In this document: positions 41,276-50,154 of the stretch, piece by piece
Numbering within the stretch: the stretch's first letter is position 1
Layout: the number at the start of each line of letters is the position of its first letter
Origin: Maricaulis sp042095695
Lineage (GTDB): Bacteria > Pseudomonadota > Alphaproteobacteria > Caulobacterales > Maricaulaceae
Reading direction: 5' to 3'
DNA length: 64,000 bases
Assembly: GCA_042095695.1 (NCBI GenBank)
Contig: JBELMP010000001.1
Location: 1-64,000 of the forward strand
Program-made: the position numbers and the translations under genes
The notes under the pieces: model-generated
The model's input: only the letters and a program-made list of their open reading frames with translations
Told to the model about the DNA's origin: nothing
Databases searched by the model: none

Positions 41276-41909
41276 GCCATCGCCTTATGCCGCACCCCGC
41301 GACTTGGCAAGACTTGCAGACCGCTTCGGGCAGACAACGCCCAGCCTTCTTATCCTGACCGATCCGGAACGTACGCCTGACCCGCTCGCACTCGCCCGTC
41401 GAAGCCCGGTCGGGAGCGGGCTTATCTATCGGCATTTTGGGCATCCGGACCGATATGAAATCGCTGCCGAGCTGGCGCGCATCTGCGCAGGCCGGGGGAT
41501 GATTTTCATGGTCTCGGCGGACTGGGATCTGGCCCGGCGATCCGGGGCCGGGGGTATGCATTGGCCCCAGGCCCGGCTGAGCGAGGTGTCGCGCACACGC
41601 TGTGCAGTAACCGGTATGATCCTCACAGCTTCTGCGCATAGCGAGGGCGAAATCAGGCGGGCTGCCCAACTGGGCCTGGATGCGGTGCTCTACTCACCCG
41701 TTTTTCCATCGCACAGCCCCAGCGCCATTTGGCCAAAGGGTGCGATGCGGACCCGCGCTGCCATTCGTCGGGCTGACCTGCCGGTCTACTGCCTTGGTGG
41801 CATGGATGCGGAAACAATAAAGCGCCTCGCGGGAGCGGGCGCTGCGGGTTTTGCGATGATTGGTGCGATGAACATGCCGACGCAAATTGTCGCGAAGCCG
41901 GCTGGCTAG
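41274..41909 (+). CDS. Thiamine phosphate synthase/TenI family protein
   Basis: A 211-residue TIM barrel of the ThiE/TenI family. LLILTDPER opens the barrel (about residue 24), GMHWPQARLSEV replaces the usual GIHLGQ loop, and DAVLYSPVFPSHSPS with the late GGM segment matches the phosphate site. The first 20 residues precede the family core, so the true start could be later. ThiE joins the thiazole and pyrimidine halves of thiamine, and TenI aromatises the thiazole; the altered GMHWPQ loop leaves the choice open. No other thi gene is near. Confidence 0.78.
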   Translation: MPSPYAAPRDLARLADRFGQTTPSLLILTDPERTPDPLALARRSPVGSGLIYRHFGHPDRYEIAAELARICAGRGMIFMVSADWDLARRSGAGGMHWPQARLSEVSRTRCAVTGMILTASAHSEGEIRRAAQLGLDAVLYSPVFPSHSPSAIWPKGAMRTRAAIRRADLPVYCLGGMDAETIKRLAGAGAAGFAMIGAMNMPTQIVAKPAG

Positions 41910-41920
41910 AAGCGAACTAA

Positions 41921-42349
41921 CTAGAAGCGTACGGCGGACTCAAACTTGATTTCCGGGGCGCGCTCTTCGTCTTCCGGATTGATCATGAAGAGATCATCTT
42001 CCGGAGAAGTGAAACGCAACTGGCCGCCGAAACGGAAACGCTCACCGACATTCACAAACGCACCGGCACTGACATCATCCAGAGCGAGCGGCTCGTTTTC
42101 CTCGTCGCGCAGACCGAAGGTCAGACCCCAGCGACCACTTTGTGCTTCCCAGTCGATGGTCGGCATGTCTTCCAGGGCGGGCGGCAGATCTTCGTTCAGC
42201 GAGAGGGTGAAGGCATCATACCACGGTGTCTCCGTGTCATCGGCCTCTTGCGCCAGGGCTGCCGGCGCACACAATACCAGCGCGGCGCCGAGTGCAGGAG
42301 CACGCAGCGACTTCGCAAAAGCCGATAATGTGGAACCTTCGATGGTCAT
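41921..42349 (-). CDS. Exported protein of unknown function
   Basis: A 142-residue protein with a clear signal peptide (KSLRAPALGAALVLCAPAALAQ) and a mature part of alternating polar and hydrophobic residues (WGLTFGLRDEENEPL, RFRFGGQLRFTSPEDD) ending in ESAVRF. The C-terminal aromatic residue and strand pattern suggest a small outer-membrane or periplasmic beta protein. It lies about 100 bases downstream of the porin gene on the same strand and may be expressed with it. Confidence 0.7.
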   Translation of the reverse strand: MTIEGSTLSAFAKSLRAPALGAALVLCAPAALAQEADDTETPWYDAFTLSLNEDLPPALEDMPTIDWEAQSGRWGLTFGLRDEENEPLALDDVSAGAFVNVGERFRFGGQLRFTSPEDDLFMINPEDEERAPEIKFESAVRF

Positions 42350-42447
42350 GAAGTCCTCGCTGATCGTAGAAACTAGCGCAAGGAACCGCCGGAACCCAGT
42401 GGAATCTGCGGAAATCGCTGAGAATCCCGCCCGCTGTTGCCGATATG

Positions 42448-43665
42448 TCAATACCGCCAGCTGGCCTCAAGGAAAATAACTGTGGAGTCAGTGGTTTCGC
42501 CACGTCGTCCGAGGGCTGTCAGACGCGCGTCTTCACGCTCGGACATAGCGATACCCGCTCCGATCAGCCAGTGATCGCCCAGACGCGAGGTTCCGATCTG
42601 CCAGGTCTCGCCGTCAGAATGCACAAGATCATCACTATATCCGGCCCATTCAATGGTTGTCATCCAGAGCCCGGCCTCATAGCCCAGGGAAGCCGAGAGA
42701 GCCTCGTAATCCCCGGAACCGGCAATACCATTATTCGACCGAAGCCAGCGCGTTCCCGCCAACCAGGCGCCGTTGCGCCAGCTCAGCCCGAAATCCGAGG
42801 TTTCGACACCCTCTAGGGCTGCAACGCCACTATCATCATCGCTTTGGGCCCAGCCGAAACTGATACCGATCTCGTGCTCGCCTCGCCTGAGCTCATAAAG
42901 TCCACCCAGCTCGACAATATTGACCGGCTCGGCCGCCCGAACACCGCCCGGCCCCGTTCCATGACTACAGGTATCAACACCGCAATCCTCGACACTGGGC
43001 GTGAAGGATGCCGACAGGCGGACCATTCCGATCGAGCGAGTCTGGCCCAGCGCTATCGACCGGAAGGTCAGCTTGGGTGCATAGGCCGAGGTCAGATTCA
43101 GGGTCCGGGCGCCATTCAGGCCGGTCGGGTCGAGCTCCCCGCCATCAGCGCCAAGTGTTCGGAATGCCGCAGGTCCCGCCGCCACATCGAGGGCTGCCGC
43201 GCCTGTCCCATAGCCAATCCGCCATTCCCCCCAGCCCGAGGACACAAAGAGATGGGCGTCATGAATAGCGGTACGCACACCCTCATCAGCTTCCTCCTGC
43301 CCCTCGGAATAAAGGCCGGACATGTAACCGCGCAGGGGTTGCGAGGGGCAATCGGCCTGGCCGGACGGGCAATCGCCGACACGGCCTCCAAAAGCGATAC
43401 GGCCGCGATCCTGCTCGGCGCGCAATCCGGCTCGCCAGCCATAGCGCCGGCCATTTGAGGTGATGTTTTCGTAATCGGCGCGCAGATCGATATCAAAAAC
43501 CAGGTCTGCCTCGTCGGACTCGATCAGCGGCACAAAGGTCAGATCTGCGCCGAGTTCGAATTCCGCCGTATCGCGAAAAAATAAAGTGTCTTGTGAAAAT
43601 GTCGGAGGGGCCACGAGGAGACCAGACAGAGCGCCGAAAGCTATCGCGCTATTTGTCCTTTTCAT
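42448..43665 (-). CDS. Porin-type outer-membrane protein
   Basis: A 405-residue protein with a signal peptide (MKRTNSAIAFGALSGLLVAPPTFSQ) and many amphipathic strands rich in aromatic residues (RYGWRAGLRAEQD, EWRIGYGTGAAAL, IVELGGLYELRRGEHEIGIS). It ends in EASWRY, a typical barrel-insertion signal with terminal aromatic residue. Two Cys pairs in loops (DCPSGQADC, DCGVDTC) may form disulfides. It resembles general alphaproteobacterial porins; pore substrate unknown. The ATG at 43665 directly precedes the signal peptide. Confidence 0.8.
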   Translation of the reverse strand: MKRTNSAIAFGALSGLLVAPPTFSQDTLFFRDTAEFELGADLTFVPLIESDEADLVFDIDLRADYENITSNGRRYGWRAGLRAEQDRGRIAFGGRVGDCPSGQADCPSQPLRGYMSGLYSEGQEEADEGVRTAIHDAHLFVSSGWGEWRIGYGTGAAALDVAAGPAAFRTLGADGGELDPTGLNGARTLNLTSAYAPKLTFRSIALGQTRSIGMVRLSASFTPSVEDCGVDTCSHGTGPGGVRAAEPVNIVELGGLYELRRGEHEIGISFGWAQSDDDSGVAALEGVETSDFGLSWRNGAWLAGTRWLRSNNGIAGSGDYEALSASLGYEAGLWMTTIEWAGYSDDLVHSDGETWQIGTSRLGDHWLIGAGIAMSEREDARLTALGRRGETTDSTVIFLEASWRY

Positions 43666-43931
43666 CACTCGTGGCCCCACCGATCGGCCCCGTCCCCCCG
43701 GACGTCGCACCTTAAAGGAATTTAGCGAGCCGCCCGGGTCAAGGCGCTGACACTGCTGGCGGGTCGCTTCTTGATCCGCTGTTGCACGTTTGTCACGCTT
43801 GATCGGGTGCCTTTCTCCACTGGTGTGCAGAATTTCGCGTGCTATACAGGCTGCTCCCCCCGGGTGGTTAGCGCCATGTTACTGCCCGTAAATCGGAATA
43901 TCTGCCGTCTTGTTCGAAGGAGTCGCGGCGA

Positions 43932-44429
43932 ATGTTTGATCGTTGGAAACTTGCAGTCGCACTGGCTGCAACCGCTCTTTTGCTAACCGCTTGCAGCTCG
44001 GCCCGTGACGAATCCGGCTCGGCCGCAAACGAGGAAAGCTCGGGCTTCCGTTTGCCTTCCCTTCCAAACCCGCTGTCGCGAAATCAGCCGGTTGAGGTTG
44101 AGGGCATTGGCGTCAACGGCTTTCTCTGGCGCGCCAGCCTGGACACGATCAGCTTCATGCCCCTGGCCGAAGTTGATCCGTTCGGTGGCGTCATCATCAC
44201 CGATTGGTATGCCAGCCCGCAAATGCCGTCGGAGCGCTTCAAGCTCACTGTCTATATTCTCGATACGCGCCTTCGCGCGGACGCGCTGGCTGTCAGCGTC
44301 TTCCGCCAGGTCCGGTCTGAAGCCGGCGAATGGGTTGATGCACAAGCCAGCTCGTCCACGGCCTATGAAATTGAAACCGCTATTCTGACCCGTGCGCGCC
44401 AGCTGCGTATTTCACAGCTGGAAGACTAG
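43932..44429 (+). CDS. DUF3576 lipoprotein
   Basis: A 165-residue lipoprotein: N-terminal MFDRWKLAVALAATALLLTAC with lipobox LTAC, a low-complexity linker, then the DUF3576 core (GIGVNGFLWRASLDTISFMPLAEVDPFGGVIITDWY and FKLTVYILDTRLRADALAVSVF). Members are found in alphaproteobacteria immediately upstream of leuS, as here; the function is unknown. The lipobox +2 residue is Ser, which favours outer-membrane sorting under the E. coli rule. Confidence 0.9.
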   Translation: MFDRWKLAVALAATALLLTACSSARDESGSAANEESSGFRLPSLPNPLSRNQPVEVEGIGVNGFLWRASLDTISFMPLAEVDPFGGVIITDWYASPQMPSERFKLTVYILDTRLRADALAVSVFRQVRSEAGEWVDAQASSSTAYEIETAILTRARQLRISQLED

Positions 44430-44471
44430 GCGGGCTGACTGGGAGCGCAGCCATCGCTGCGTGCCATTCCA

Positions 44472-47066
44472 ATGAGTCGATATAATCCTCGCGAAGCCGA
44501 ACCGAAATGGCAGGCGGCGTGGGCTGAGAATGATGTTTTTCGCGCTGAAGGCCCGGCCTCCGGTAAGCCGAAATACTATGTGCTGGAGATGTTTCCCTAT
44601 CCTTCTGGACGGATTCATGTCGGGCATTCACGCAATTACACGATGGGCGATGTGGTTGCGCGCTACAAGAAGGCGCGCGGCTTTGATGTCCTCCATCCCA
44701 TGGGCTGGGATGCTTTCGGTCTGCCGGCGGAAAATGCCGCAAGGGATCGCGGAATTCATCCGGGCGCCTGGACCTATGACAATATCGACGCCATGCGGGG
44801 TCAGTTGCAGCGGCTTGGACTGGCCCTGGACTGGAGCCGGGAATTTGCGACCTGCGATCCGTCCTACTATCGGCATCAGCAAGCCATCTTTCTTAAATTT
44901 CTAGAGAAAGACCTGGTTTACCGGAAAACGGCGAAAGTTAATTGGGACCCGGTCGACCAGACAGTTCTGGCCAATGAGCAGGTCATTGATGGCCGTGGCT
45001 GGCGCTCGGGCGCCGAGGTGGAGCAGCGCGAGCTTGATCAGTGGTTTTTCAAGATCACTGATTATGCGGATGTCCTGCTCGACGGGCTGGACGGGCTGGA
45101 CCGCTGGCCTGACAAGGTCCGCACCATGCAGGCCAACTGGATTGGTCGGTCACGGGGCGCCCATGTTCGCTTCCCGCACGTCAATGCGGAGATCGCCGCG
45201 GAATTCGGTTCGGAAATCGAGGTCTTTACGACCCGGCCAGACACGCTGTTTGGCGCGGCCTTCCTCGCGCTTGCTCCCGATCATCCCATCGTTCGCAAAC
45301 TCGCGCTGGACAATCCGGACATTGACGCCTTCATGCGTGATTGCGAACGCATGGGCACGTCGGAAGAAGAGATTGAGAAGGCCCCGAAAAAAGGGATCGA
45401 CCTGGGGCTGAAAGTCCGTCACCCCTTCGATCCGGATTGGGAATTGCCGGTCTGGTCCGCGAATTTCGTCTTGTCGACCTATGGCACGGGCGCGATTTTC
45501 GGCTCTCCGGCCGGGGATCAGCGCGATCTCGATTTTGCCAATAAATACAATCTGCCCGTAAACCCGGTGGTCCTGCCGCCGGATGCTTCGGCCGACACTC
45601 ACAGCATTACCGACGAGGCCTATACCGGGCCAGGCATCATCTATAATTCGCGCTTTCTGGACGGGTTGAGCACGCTTGCGGCGATTGAGCGGGCGATTGC
45701 CGAGCTGGAAACCCGCGGCCTCGGTCAGGGGGCCACCACTTATCGCTTGCGCGACTGGCTGGTCTCCCGGCAACGCTATTGGGGCTGCCCCATCCCGGTC
45801 ATTCATTGTGATGATTGCGGTGTTGTGCCGGTGCCGGACAAGGATTTGCCGGTTGAGCTTCCCGAGGATGTGACCTTCGATCAACCCAGTAATCCGCTGG
45901 AACGCCATCCGACCTGGAAACACACAACCTGCCCGAAATGCGGCAAGCCGGCGCGGCGCGAAACCGATACGCTGGATACTTTTGTCTGCTCGTCCTGGTA
46001 TTTCCTGCGTTTCACCTCGCCCTTCGGGGACAGTGAGGCCTTTGCCGCAGATGACGCCAATTACTGGATGCCGGTTGATCAATATGTCGGCGGCATTGAG
46101 CATGCCATCCTCCACCTGCTCTATGCCCGTTTCTTTTCGCGTGGCCTGAGCGATGCCGGTCTGATGGACAGCAAGGCGGCTGAACCGTTCGCCGGCCTGT
46201 TCACCCAGGGCATGGTCACCCATGAGACCTACACCTCAGCGGAGGGAAAATGGCTCTCGCCCGAGGACGTGACGCGGCAGGATGACGGGACTTATATCGC
46301 GACGGAGACGGGTCAGCCGGTCTCTGTGGGCGCGATTGAGAAAATGTCCAAATCCAAGAAAAACGTGGTCGATCTCGACGCGTTCATTGAGGATTATGGC
46401 GCCGATGCAGCCCGCTGGTTCGTGCTCTCCGATTCCCCGCCCGAACGCGATGTGGAATACACCGATAGCGGTGTGGCCGGTGTCTGGCGTTTCCTGCAGC
46501 GCCTGTGGACCACGATTGATGATTTGCCCGAAACCGCAGCGGGCCCGCTGGCCAAGGCCGAGCATGTCGATGGTGACGCGCTCGAAATTCGTAAGCTGGC
46601 GCACAAGACAGCCCACGCTGTGACCGACGCGATTGAGGGATTCCGCTTCAATTCGGCAGTGGCTCAAATCCATGATCTGGTGAACGGGCTCCGCCAGGCC
46701 AAGGGAATGGGTGCCGACATGGTCGCGGCCCGTTCCGAAGCGCTCGGCATTCTGGTTCGGCTCATCGCGCCCTTCATTCCGCACCTGGCAGAAGAGTGTT
46801 GGTCGCGGCTTGGTGGCGAGGGTCTCGTCCTCCACGCGCCCTGGCCCGAGATTGATGAGAGCCTGTTGGTCGAAGACAGCGTCCTGATGCCGGTTCAGGT
46901 GAATGGCAAGAAGCGCGGCGAGATCACCGTGCCGCGCGGCAGCGACCAGGACAGCGTAAAATCCGCGGCTCTTGACGATCAAGGGGTGGCGCGAACGCTG
47001 GAAGGCCTTACCATACGCAAGGTGATTGTGGTCCCTGACCGCATTGTAAACATCGTAGCGGGTTAG
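44472..47066 (+). CDS. leuS: Leucyl-tRNA synthetase
   Basis: An 864-residue class I synthetase charging tRNA-Leu. The HIGH-type motif is in YPSGRIHVGHSRNY (about 42-55), the CP1 editing domain lies at about 225-420, a zinc-type CPKCGKPARRETDTLDTF stretch follows, and KMSKSKKNV is near 624. Full length. The next gene, lptE, starts 4 bases downstream, so leuS-lptE-holA form one transcript, the usual alphaproteobacterial order. Confidence 0.97.
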   Translation: MSRYNPREAEPKWQAAWAENDVFRAEGPASGKPKYYVLEMFPYPSGRIHVGHSRNYTMGDVVARYKKARGFDVLHPMGWDAFGLPAENAARDRGIHPGAWTYDNIDAMRGQLQRLGLALDWSREFATCDPSYYRHQQAIFLKFLEKDLVYRKTAKVNWDPVDQTVLANEQVIDGRGWRSGAEVEQRELDQWFFKITDYADVLLDGLDGLDRWPDKVRTMQANWIGRSRGAHVRFPHVNAEIAAEFGSEIEVFTTRPDTLFGAAFLALAPDHPIVRKLALDNPDIDAFMRDCERMGTSEEEIEKAPKKGIDLGLKVRHPFDPDWELPVWSANFVLSTYGTGAIFGSPAGDQRDLDFANKYNLPVNPVVLPPDASADTHSITDEAYTGPGIIYNSRFLDGLSTLAAIERAIAELETRGLGQGATTYRLRDWLVSRQRYWGCPIPVIHCDDCGVVPVPDKDLPVELPEDVTFDQPSNPLERHPTWKHTTCPKCGKPARRETDTLDTFVCSSWYFLRFTSPFGDSEAFAADDANYWMPVDQYVGGIEHAILHLLYARFFSRGLSDAGLMDSKAAEPFAGLFTQGMVTHETYTSAEGKWLSPEDVTRQDDGTYIATETGQPVSVGAIEKMSKSKKNVVDLDAFIEDYGADAARWFVLSDSPPERDVEYTDSGVAGVWRFLQRLWTTIDDLPETAAGPLAKAEHVDGDALEIRKLAHKTAHAVTDAIEGFRFNSAVAQIHDLVNGLRQAKGMGADMVAARSEALGILVRLIAPFIPHLAEECWSRLGGEGLVLHAPWPEIDESLLVEDSVLMPVQVNGKKRGEITVPRGSDQDSVKSAALDDQGVARTLEGLTIRKVIVVPDRIVNIVAG

Positions 47067-47070
47067 TCTT

Positions 47071-47378
47071 ATGCGCACACGACGCTTCTTGCTTGCAAGC
47101 CTGGTCATGGCCGGCACGGCCGCGCTCTCCGGCTGTGGGTTTTCGCCCATGTATGGTGCGGGTAGCACCATGCACGCCCTGTCCGACATGCGCGTTGAAA
47201 CCGGTCAGGACCGGATAGNNNNNNNNNNNNNNNNNNNNNNNNNNNNNNNNNNNNNNNNNNNNNNNNNNNNNNNNNNNNNNNNNNNNNNNNNNNNNNNNNN
47301 NNNNNNNNNNNNNNNNNNGCGGCCGAGCGCATCATTCTCCAACTCTCCCGCATCATGCGCGAAAGCGAGACCTGGTGA
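47071..47378 (+). CDS. lptE: LPS-assembly lipoprotein LptE, interrupted by an assembly gap
   Basis: The N-terminus has a lipoprotein signal (RRFLLASLVMAGTAALSGC, lipobox LSGC) followed by GFSPMYG, the hallmark of alphaproteobacterial LptE, which plugs LptD in the outer membrane. The middle is replaced by 100 N at 47219-47318. After the gap, 20 codons in the proper frame end in AAERIILQLSRIMRESETW and a TGA at 47376-47378, overlapping holA. The given 308 bases are not a multiple of three, so the real gap is not 100 bases. Likely intact in the organism. Confidence 0.85.
47219..47318. other. Assembly gap (100 N)
   Basis: Exactly 100 undetermined bases, the conventional placeholder for a gap of unknown length. 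It falls inside lptE; frame arithmetic across the gap requires a true length that leaves remainder 2 when divided by 3. Confidence 0.98.
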
Positions 47379-48427
47379 AGATAGCACCGCGTGAGGCCGA
47401 CCGCTTGGTCCGCGCACCGGATCCCGCCCTGCGGGCCTTTCTGGTCTTCGGCCCGGATCGCGGGCTCGCCCATGAGCGGGCCAATCTATTGACAGCTTCC
47501 TTGCTGGAGGACCCGAACGACCCGTTCGCCCTGTCGCAATTTTCTGAAGATGATCTGAAGTCAGACCCTGCTGCTCTTTCCGATGCCATGTCAGCCCTAT
47601 CGCTGATTGGCGGGGCTCGCGTCGTGCGCGTGCGATTGAGCGGTGAGACAGGAAGCGGACCCGTCCTTGATTGTCTCAGCCGGATCGAGCAGGGCGATCC
47701 CAGTATTGAAGCCCGCTTGATTGTCGAGTCCGGGGATCTCACACCGCGCGGCAAGTTGCGCAAGGCCTTCGAGCCCGCCAAGTCTGCGGCAGCGATCGCC
47801 TGTTATGCCGATAATGCCCAATCACTCAACGAGCTGGCCCGCAAGCTCCTCTCGGCAGAAGGTCTCACAATCCGGGATGATGCCTGGACGGTCTGGTTGC
47901 CGCGCCTTGAAGGCGATCGCGCCCTCGCACGCGGTGAGATTGAGAAACTCCTCCTCTATAAGGGTCTGCGTGATCAGCGCCAGCCGGGCGATGACGAGAT
48001 CACCATCGAGGATGTCGATGCGATATCAGCCGACCATGGTGATGCGAGCCTGGATCAGATTCTCGGTCCGCTTTTTGACGGCGATGTCTCCGGGCTGGAT
48101 CGTGCCTATGCGCGCGCTGTCAGTAGCGGCGCCTCTCCCGTTGCAATTTTACGTGCCATGCAGCGCAGATTGGACCAATTCGGTGCTGTTCACGCCTCGG
48201 GCGGGCAGGACACGGCGATCGCCCGCAGCGGGGCGCCGCGATACGGACCACAAGCCGCTCAATTTAAAAGACAATTATCATTCTGGCGGGGTCCGAAACT
48301 GGATGCTGCACGACAGCTCACCTTTGATGCGGAGCGCCAAATCAAGCGTTCTGGGAGCCCCTCAGAAGCGATTATCGGCGAGCTGGCCCTGCGCCTGGCC
48401 CGTGGCGCCGCGAGAGCGCGTCACTGA
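47375..48427 (+). CDS. holA: DNA polymerase III subunit delta
   Basis: A 350-residue clamp-loader subunit that opens the beta clamp. GTG start overlapping the lptE stop. Features are the N-terminal FLVFGPDRGLAHERAN, the central SGDLTPRGKLRKAFE, and the C-terminal helical collar with QRRLDQFGAVHAS. Length and order match the family. Its last bases overlap the stop of the convergent parB. Confidence 0.92.
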   Translation: MKIAPREADRLVRAPDPALRAFLVFGPDRGLAHERANLLTASLLEDPNDPFALSQFSEDDLKSDPAALSDAMSALSLIGGARVVRVRLSGETGSGPVLDCLSRIEQGDPSIEARLIVESGDLTPRGKLRKAFEPAKSAAAIACYADNAQSLNELARKLLSAEGLTIRDDAWTVWLPRLEGDRALARGEIEKLLLYKGLRDQRQPGDDEITIEDVDAISADHGDASLDQILGPLFDGDVSGLDRAYARAVSSGASPVAILRAMQRRLDQFGAVHASGGQDTAIARSGAPRYGPQAAQFKRQLSFWRGPKLDAARQLTFDAERQIKRSGSPSEAIIGELALRLARGAARARH

Positions 48428-49329
48428 GAACCGTTCGCACTCAACCTGCGACAGACATCATCCAGTTGTTCCAATGTCTGGTAGCTGACGCGAATTTCAC
48501 CACCCTTCGCCCCATGACGAATATCAACCGCCAGTCCCAGGCGCCCTGCAACATCTGCTTCAAGCGCCCTCGTGTCTGCATCCTTGCTCTCGCCCGACAC
48601 GGCGGGCTTGGCTGCCGGCCTACTGTCAGCTCCTGACTTCGCCAGACGCTCGGCTTCGCGAACCGACAATCCACGCGCGATTATGTTTTCCGCCAGGATC
48701 TCTGCATTGGGACAGGTCGCGATTGCGCGCGCATGGCCGGCTGAAAGGCGACCCGCTGCCAGATGCGCCTGGATCGCCTCCGGCAGGGAGAGAAGCCGGA
48801 TCATGTTTGCGATATGGCTTCGGCTCTTGGACACCGCCTTGGCCACGTCATCCTGGGTATGACCGAAGCGCTCGATCAATTGCTTATAGGCTTGCGCCTC
48901 TTCGACCGGGTTGAGATCCGCCCGCTGGACATTTTCGACTATGCCGATTTCCAGGGTCTCACGATCCGTAAGCTCGCGCACCAGAGCCGGGATTTCGTGC
49001 AGTCTTGCGCGCTGCGCTGCGCGCCAGCGCCTTTCCCCGGCAACGATTTGATAGCCGTCCCCTGAAGTCACGGGGCGCACAAGAATGGGCTGAACGATAC
49101 CCTTGTCCGCTATGGATTCAGCCAGCGCATCCAGCTCGGCTTCGGTCATGGTCTTGCGCGGCTGATCCGGATTGGGCTGGATGAGTTCGATCGGCAGAAG
49201 ATTGACCCCGCCACGCGGGTCAGACCCGGTCATACCCGTCTCCGCCGGGGCATATGTCTCGGTTTCCGTTTCTCCCAGCAGGGCCGAGAGGCCGCGTCCG
49301 AGTCGCTTATTCTTGTCCGACGGGCTCAT
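48421..49329 (-). CDS. parB: Chromosome-partitioning protein ParB
   Basis: A 302-residue CTP-dependent clamp that loads at parS, spreads along DNA and stimulates ParA. The N-terminal CTPase domain has QPRKTMTEAELDALAESI and the GERRWRA motif (about 98-104). The HTH that reads parS is at about 135-190 (RFGHTQDDVAKAVSKSRSHI), and the C-terminal dimerisation domain is near 250-300. Two perfect parS sites lie 1.4 and 3.4 kb upstream. parA and parB overlap by 4 bases. Confidence 0.97.
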   Translation of the reverse strand: MSPSDKNKRLGRGLSALLGETETETYAPAETGMTGSDPRGGVNLLPIELIQPNPDQPRKTMTEAELDALAESIADKGIVQPILVRPVTSGDGYQIVAGERRWRAAQRARLHEIPALVRELTDRETLEIGIVENVQRADLNPVEEAQAYKQLIERFGHTQDDVAKAVSKSRSHIANMIRLLSLPEAIQAHLAAGRLSAGHARAIATCPNAEILAENIIARGLSVREAERLAKSGADSRPAAKPAVSGESKDADTRALEADVAGRLGLAVDIRHGAKGGEIRVSYQTLEQLDDVCRRLSANGSQ

Positions 49330-50153
49330 GCGGGTTCACCTTCTTCCTGGGCTTTGCGATTTCGCTCCTGACGAACAACCTCCTTTGCCAGTGCCACATA
49401 GGCCTTGGATCCGGCGCAATGAAGGTCGTATAGCAAGACAGGCTTGCCCACTGATGGTGCTTCCGACACCCTGACATTTCGGGGGATCACGGTCTTGTAA
49501 ACCTTCTCACCAAAATGCTCCCGGACATCGGCGGCAACCTCGGCAGACAGGTTATTGCGGCCATCATACATGGTCAGCACCAGGCCCTGAATATCCAGCT
49601 TGGCATTCAAATGGCCGCGCACACGCTCCACCGTTTTGATCAGCTGGGTCAGACCCTCAAGGGCAAAGAACTCACATTGCAAGGGGACAAGGATGGAATC
49701 CGCGGCCGTGAGGGCATTGACGGTCAGCACATTCAAGGAGGGCGGGCAATCGATCAGGATATAGTCAATCGCCTCGCGTCGCGGATCCGCGGCATAATCC
49801 TCAATCGCCCGCTTCAGCTTGTAGGAGCGGCGATTATCATTCGCCAGTTCCAGCTCCGCGCCTGACAGGAGGACATCGGAGGGGATTATGGACAGACCCG
49901 GCACGACAGTCGGCGTCATGGCGCTGGCAAAACTGTCTTCCCCGACAATCAGGTCGAAGATTGTCAGACCACGCTCCGAGGGCGGTACGCCAAGCCCGGT
50001 CGATGCATTGCCCTGGGGATCCAGATCAACAATCACAACACGCTGCTTGATGGCCGCGAGAGCTGTGCCGAGATTAATGGCTGTGGTGGTTTTACCGACA
50101 CCGCCCTTTTGATTGGCAATGGCAATGATTCTGGGTGTGCGGGATCGCGGCAT
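49326..50153 (-). CDS. parA: Chromosome-partitioning ATPase ParA
   Basis: A 275-residue Walker-type ATPase whose nucleoid gradient pulls ParB-parS complexes apart. Deviant Walker A NQKGGVGKTTTA with signature Lys at about residues 13-24, Walker A' VDLDPQGNAS, and Walker B YILIDCPPSL. The ATG at 50153 sits two bases after the rsmG stop; an upstream in-frame ATG at 50177 would add eight residues inside rsmG. It lies in the rsmG-parA-parB operon. Confidence 0.96.
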   Translation of the reverse strand: MPRSRTPRIIAIANQKGGVGKTTTAINLGTALAAIKQRVVIVDLDPQGNASTGLGVPPSERGLTIFDLIVGEDSFASAMTPTVVPGLSIIPSDVLLSGAELELANDNRRSYKLKRAIEDYAADPRREAIDYILIDCPPSLNVLTVNALTAADSILVPLQCEFFALEGLTQLIKTVERVRGHLNAKLDIQGLVLTMYDGRNNLSAEVAADVREHFGEKVYKTVIPRNVRVSEAPSVGKPVLLYDLHCAGSKAYVALAKEVVRQERNRKAQEEGEPA

Positions 50154-50154
50154 T

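Noticed and set aside
45150..46223. 357-codon minus-strand frame inside leuS
   Set aside because: Antisense shadow of leuS catalytic and editing domains.
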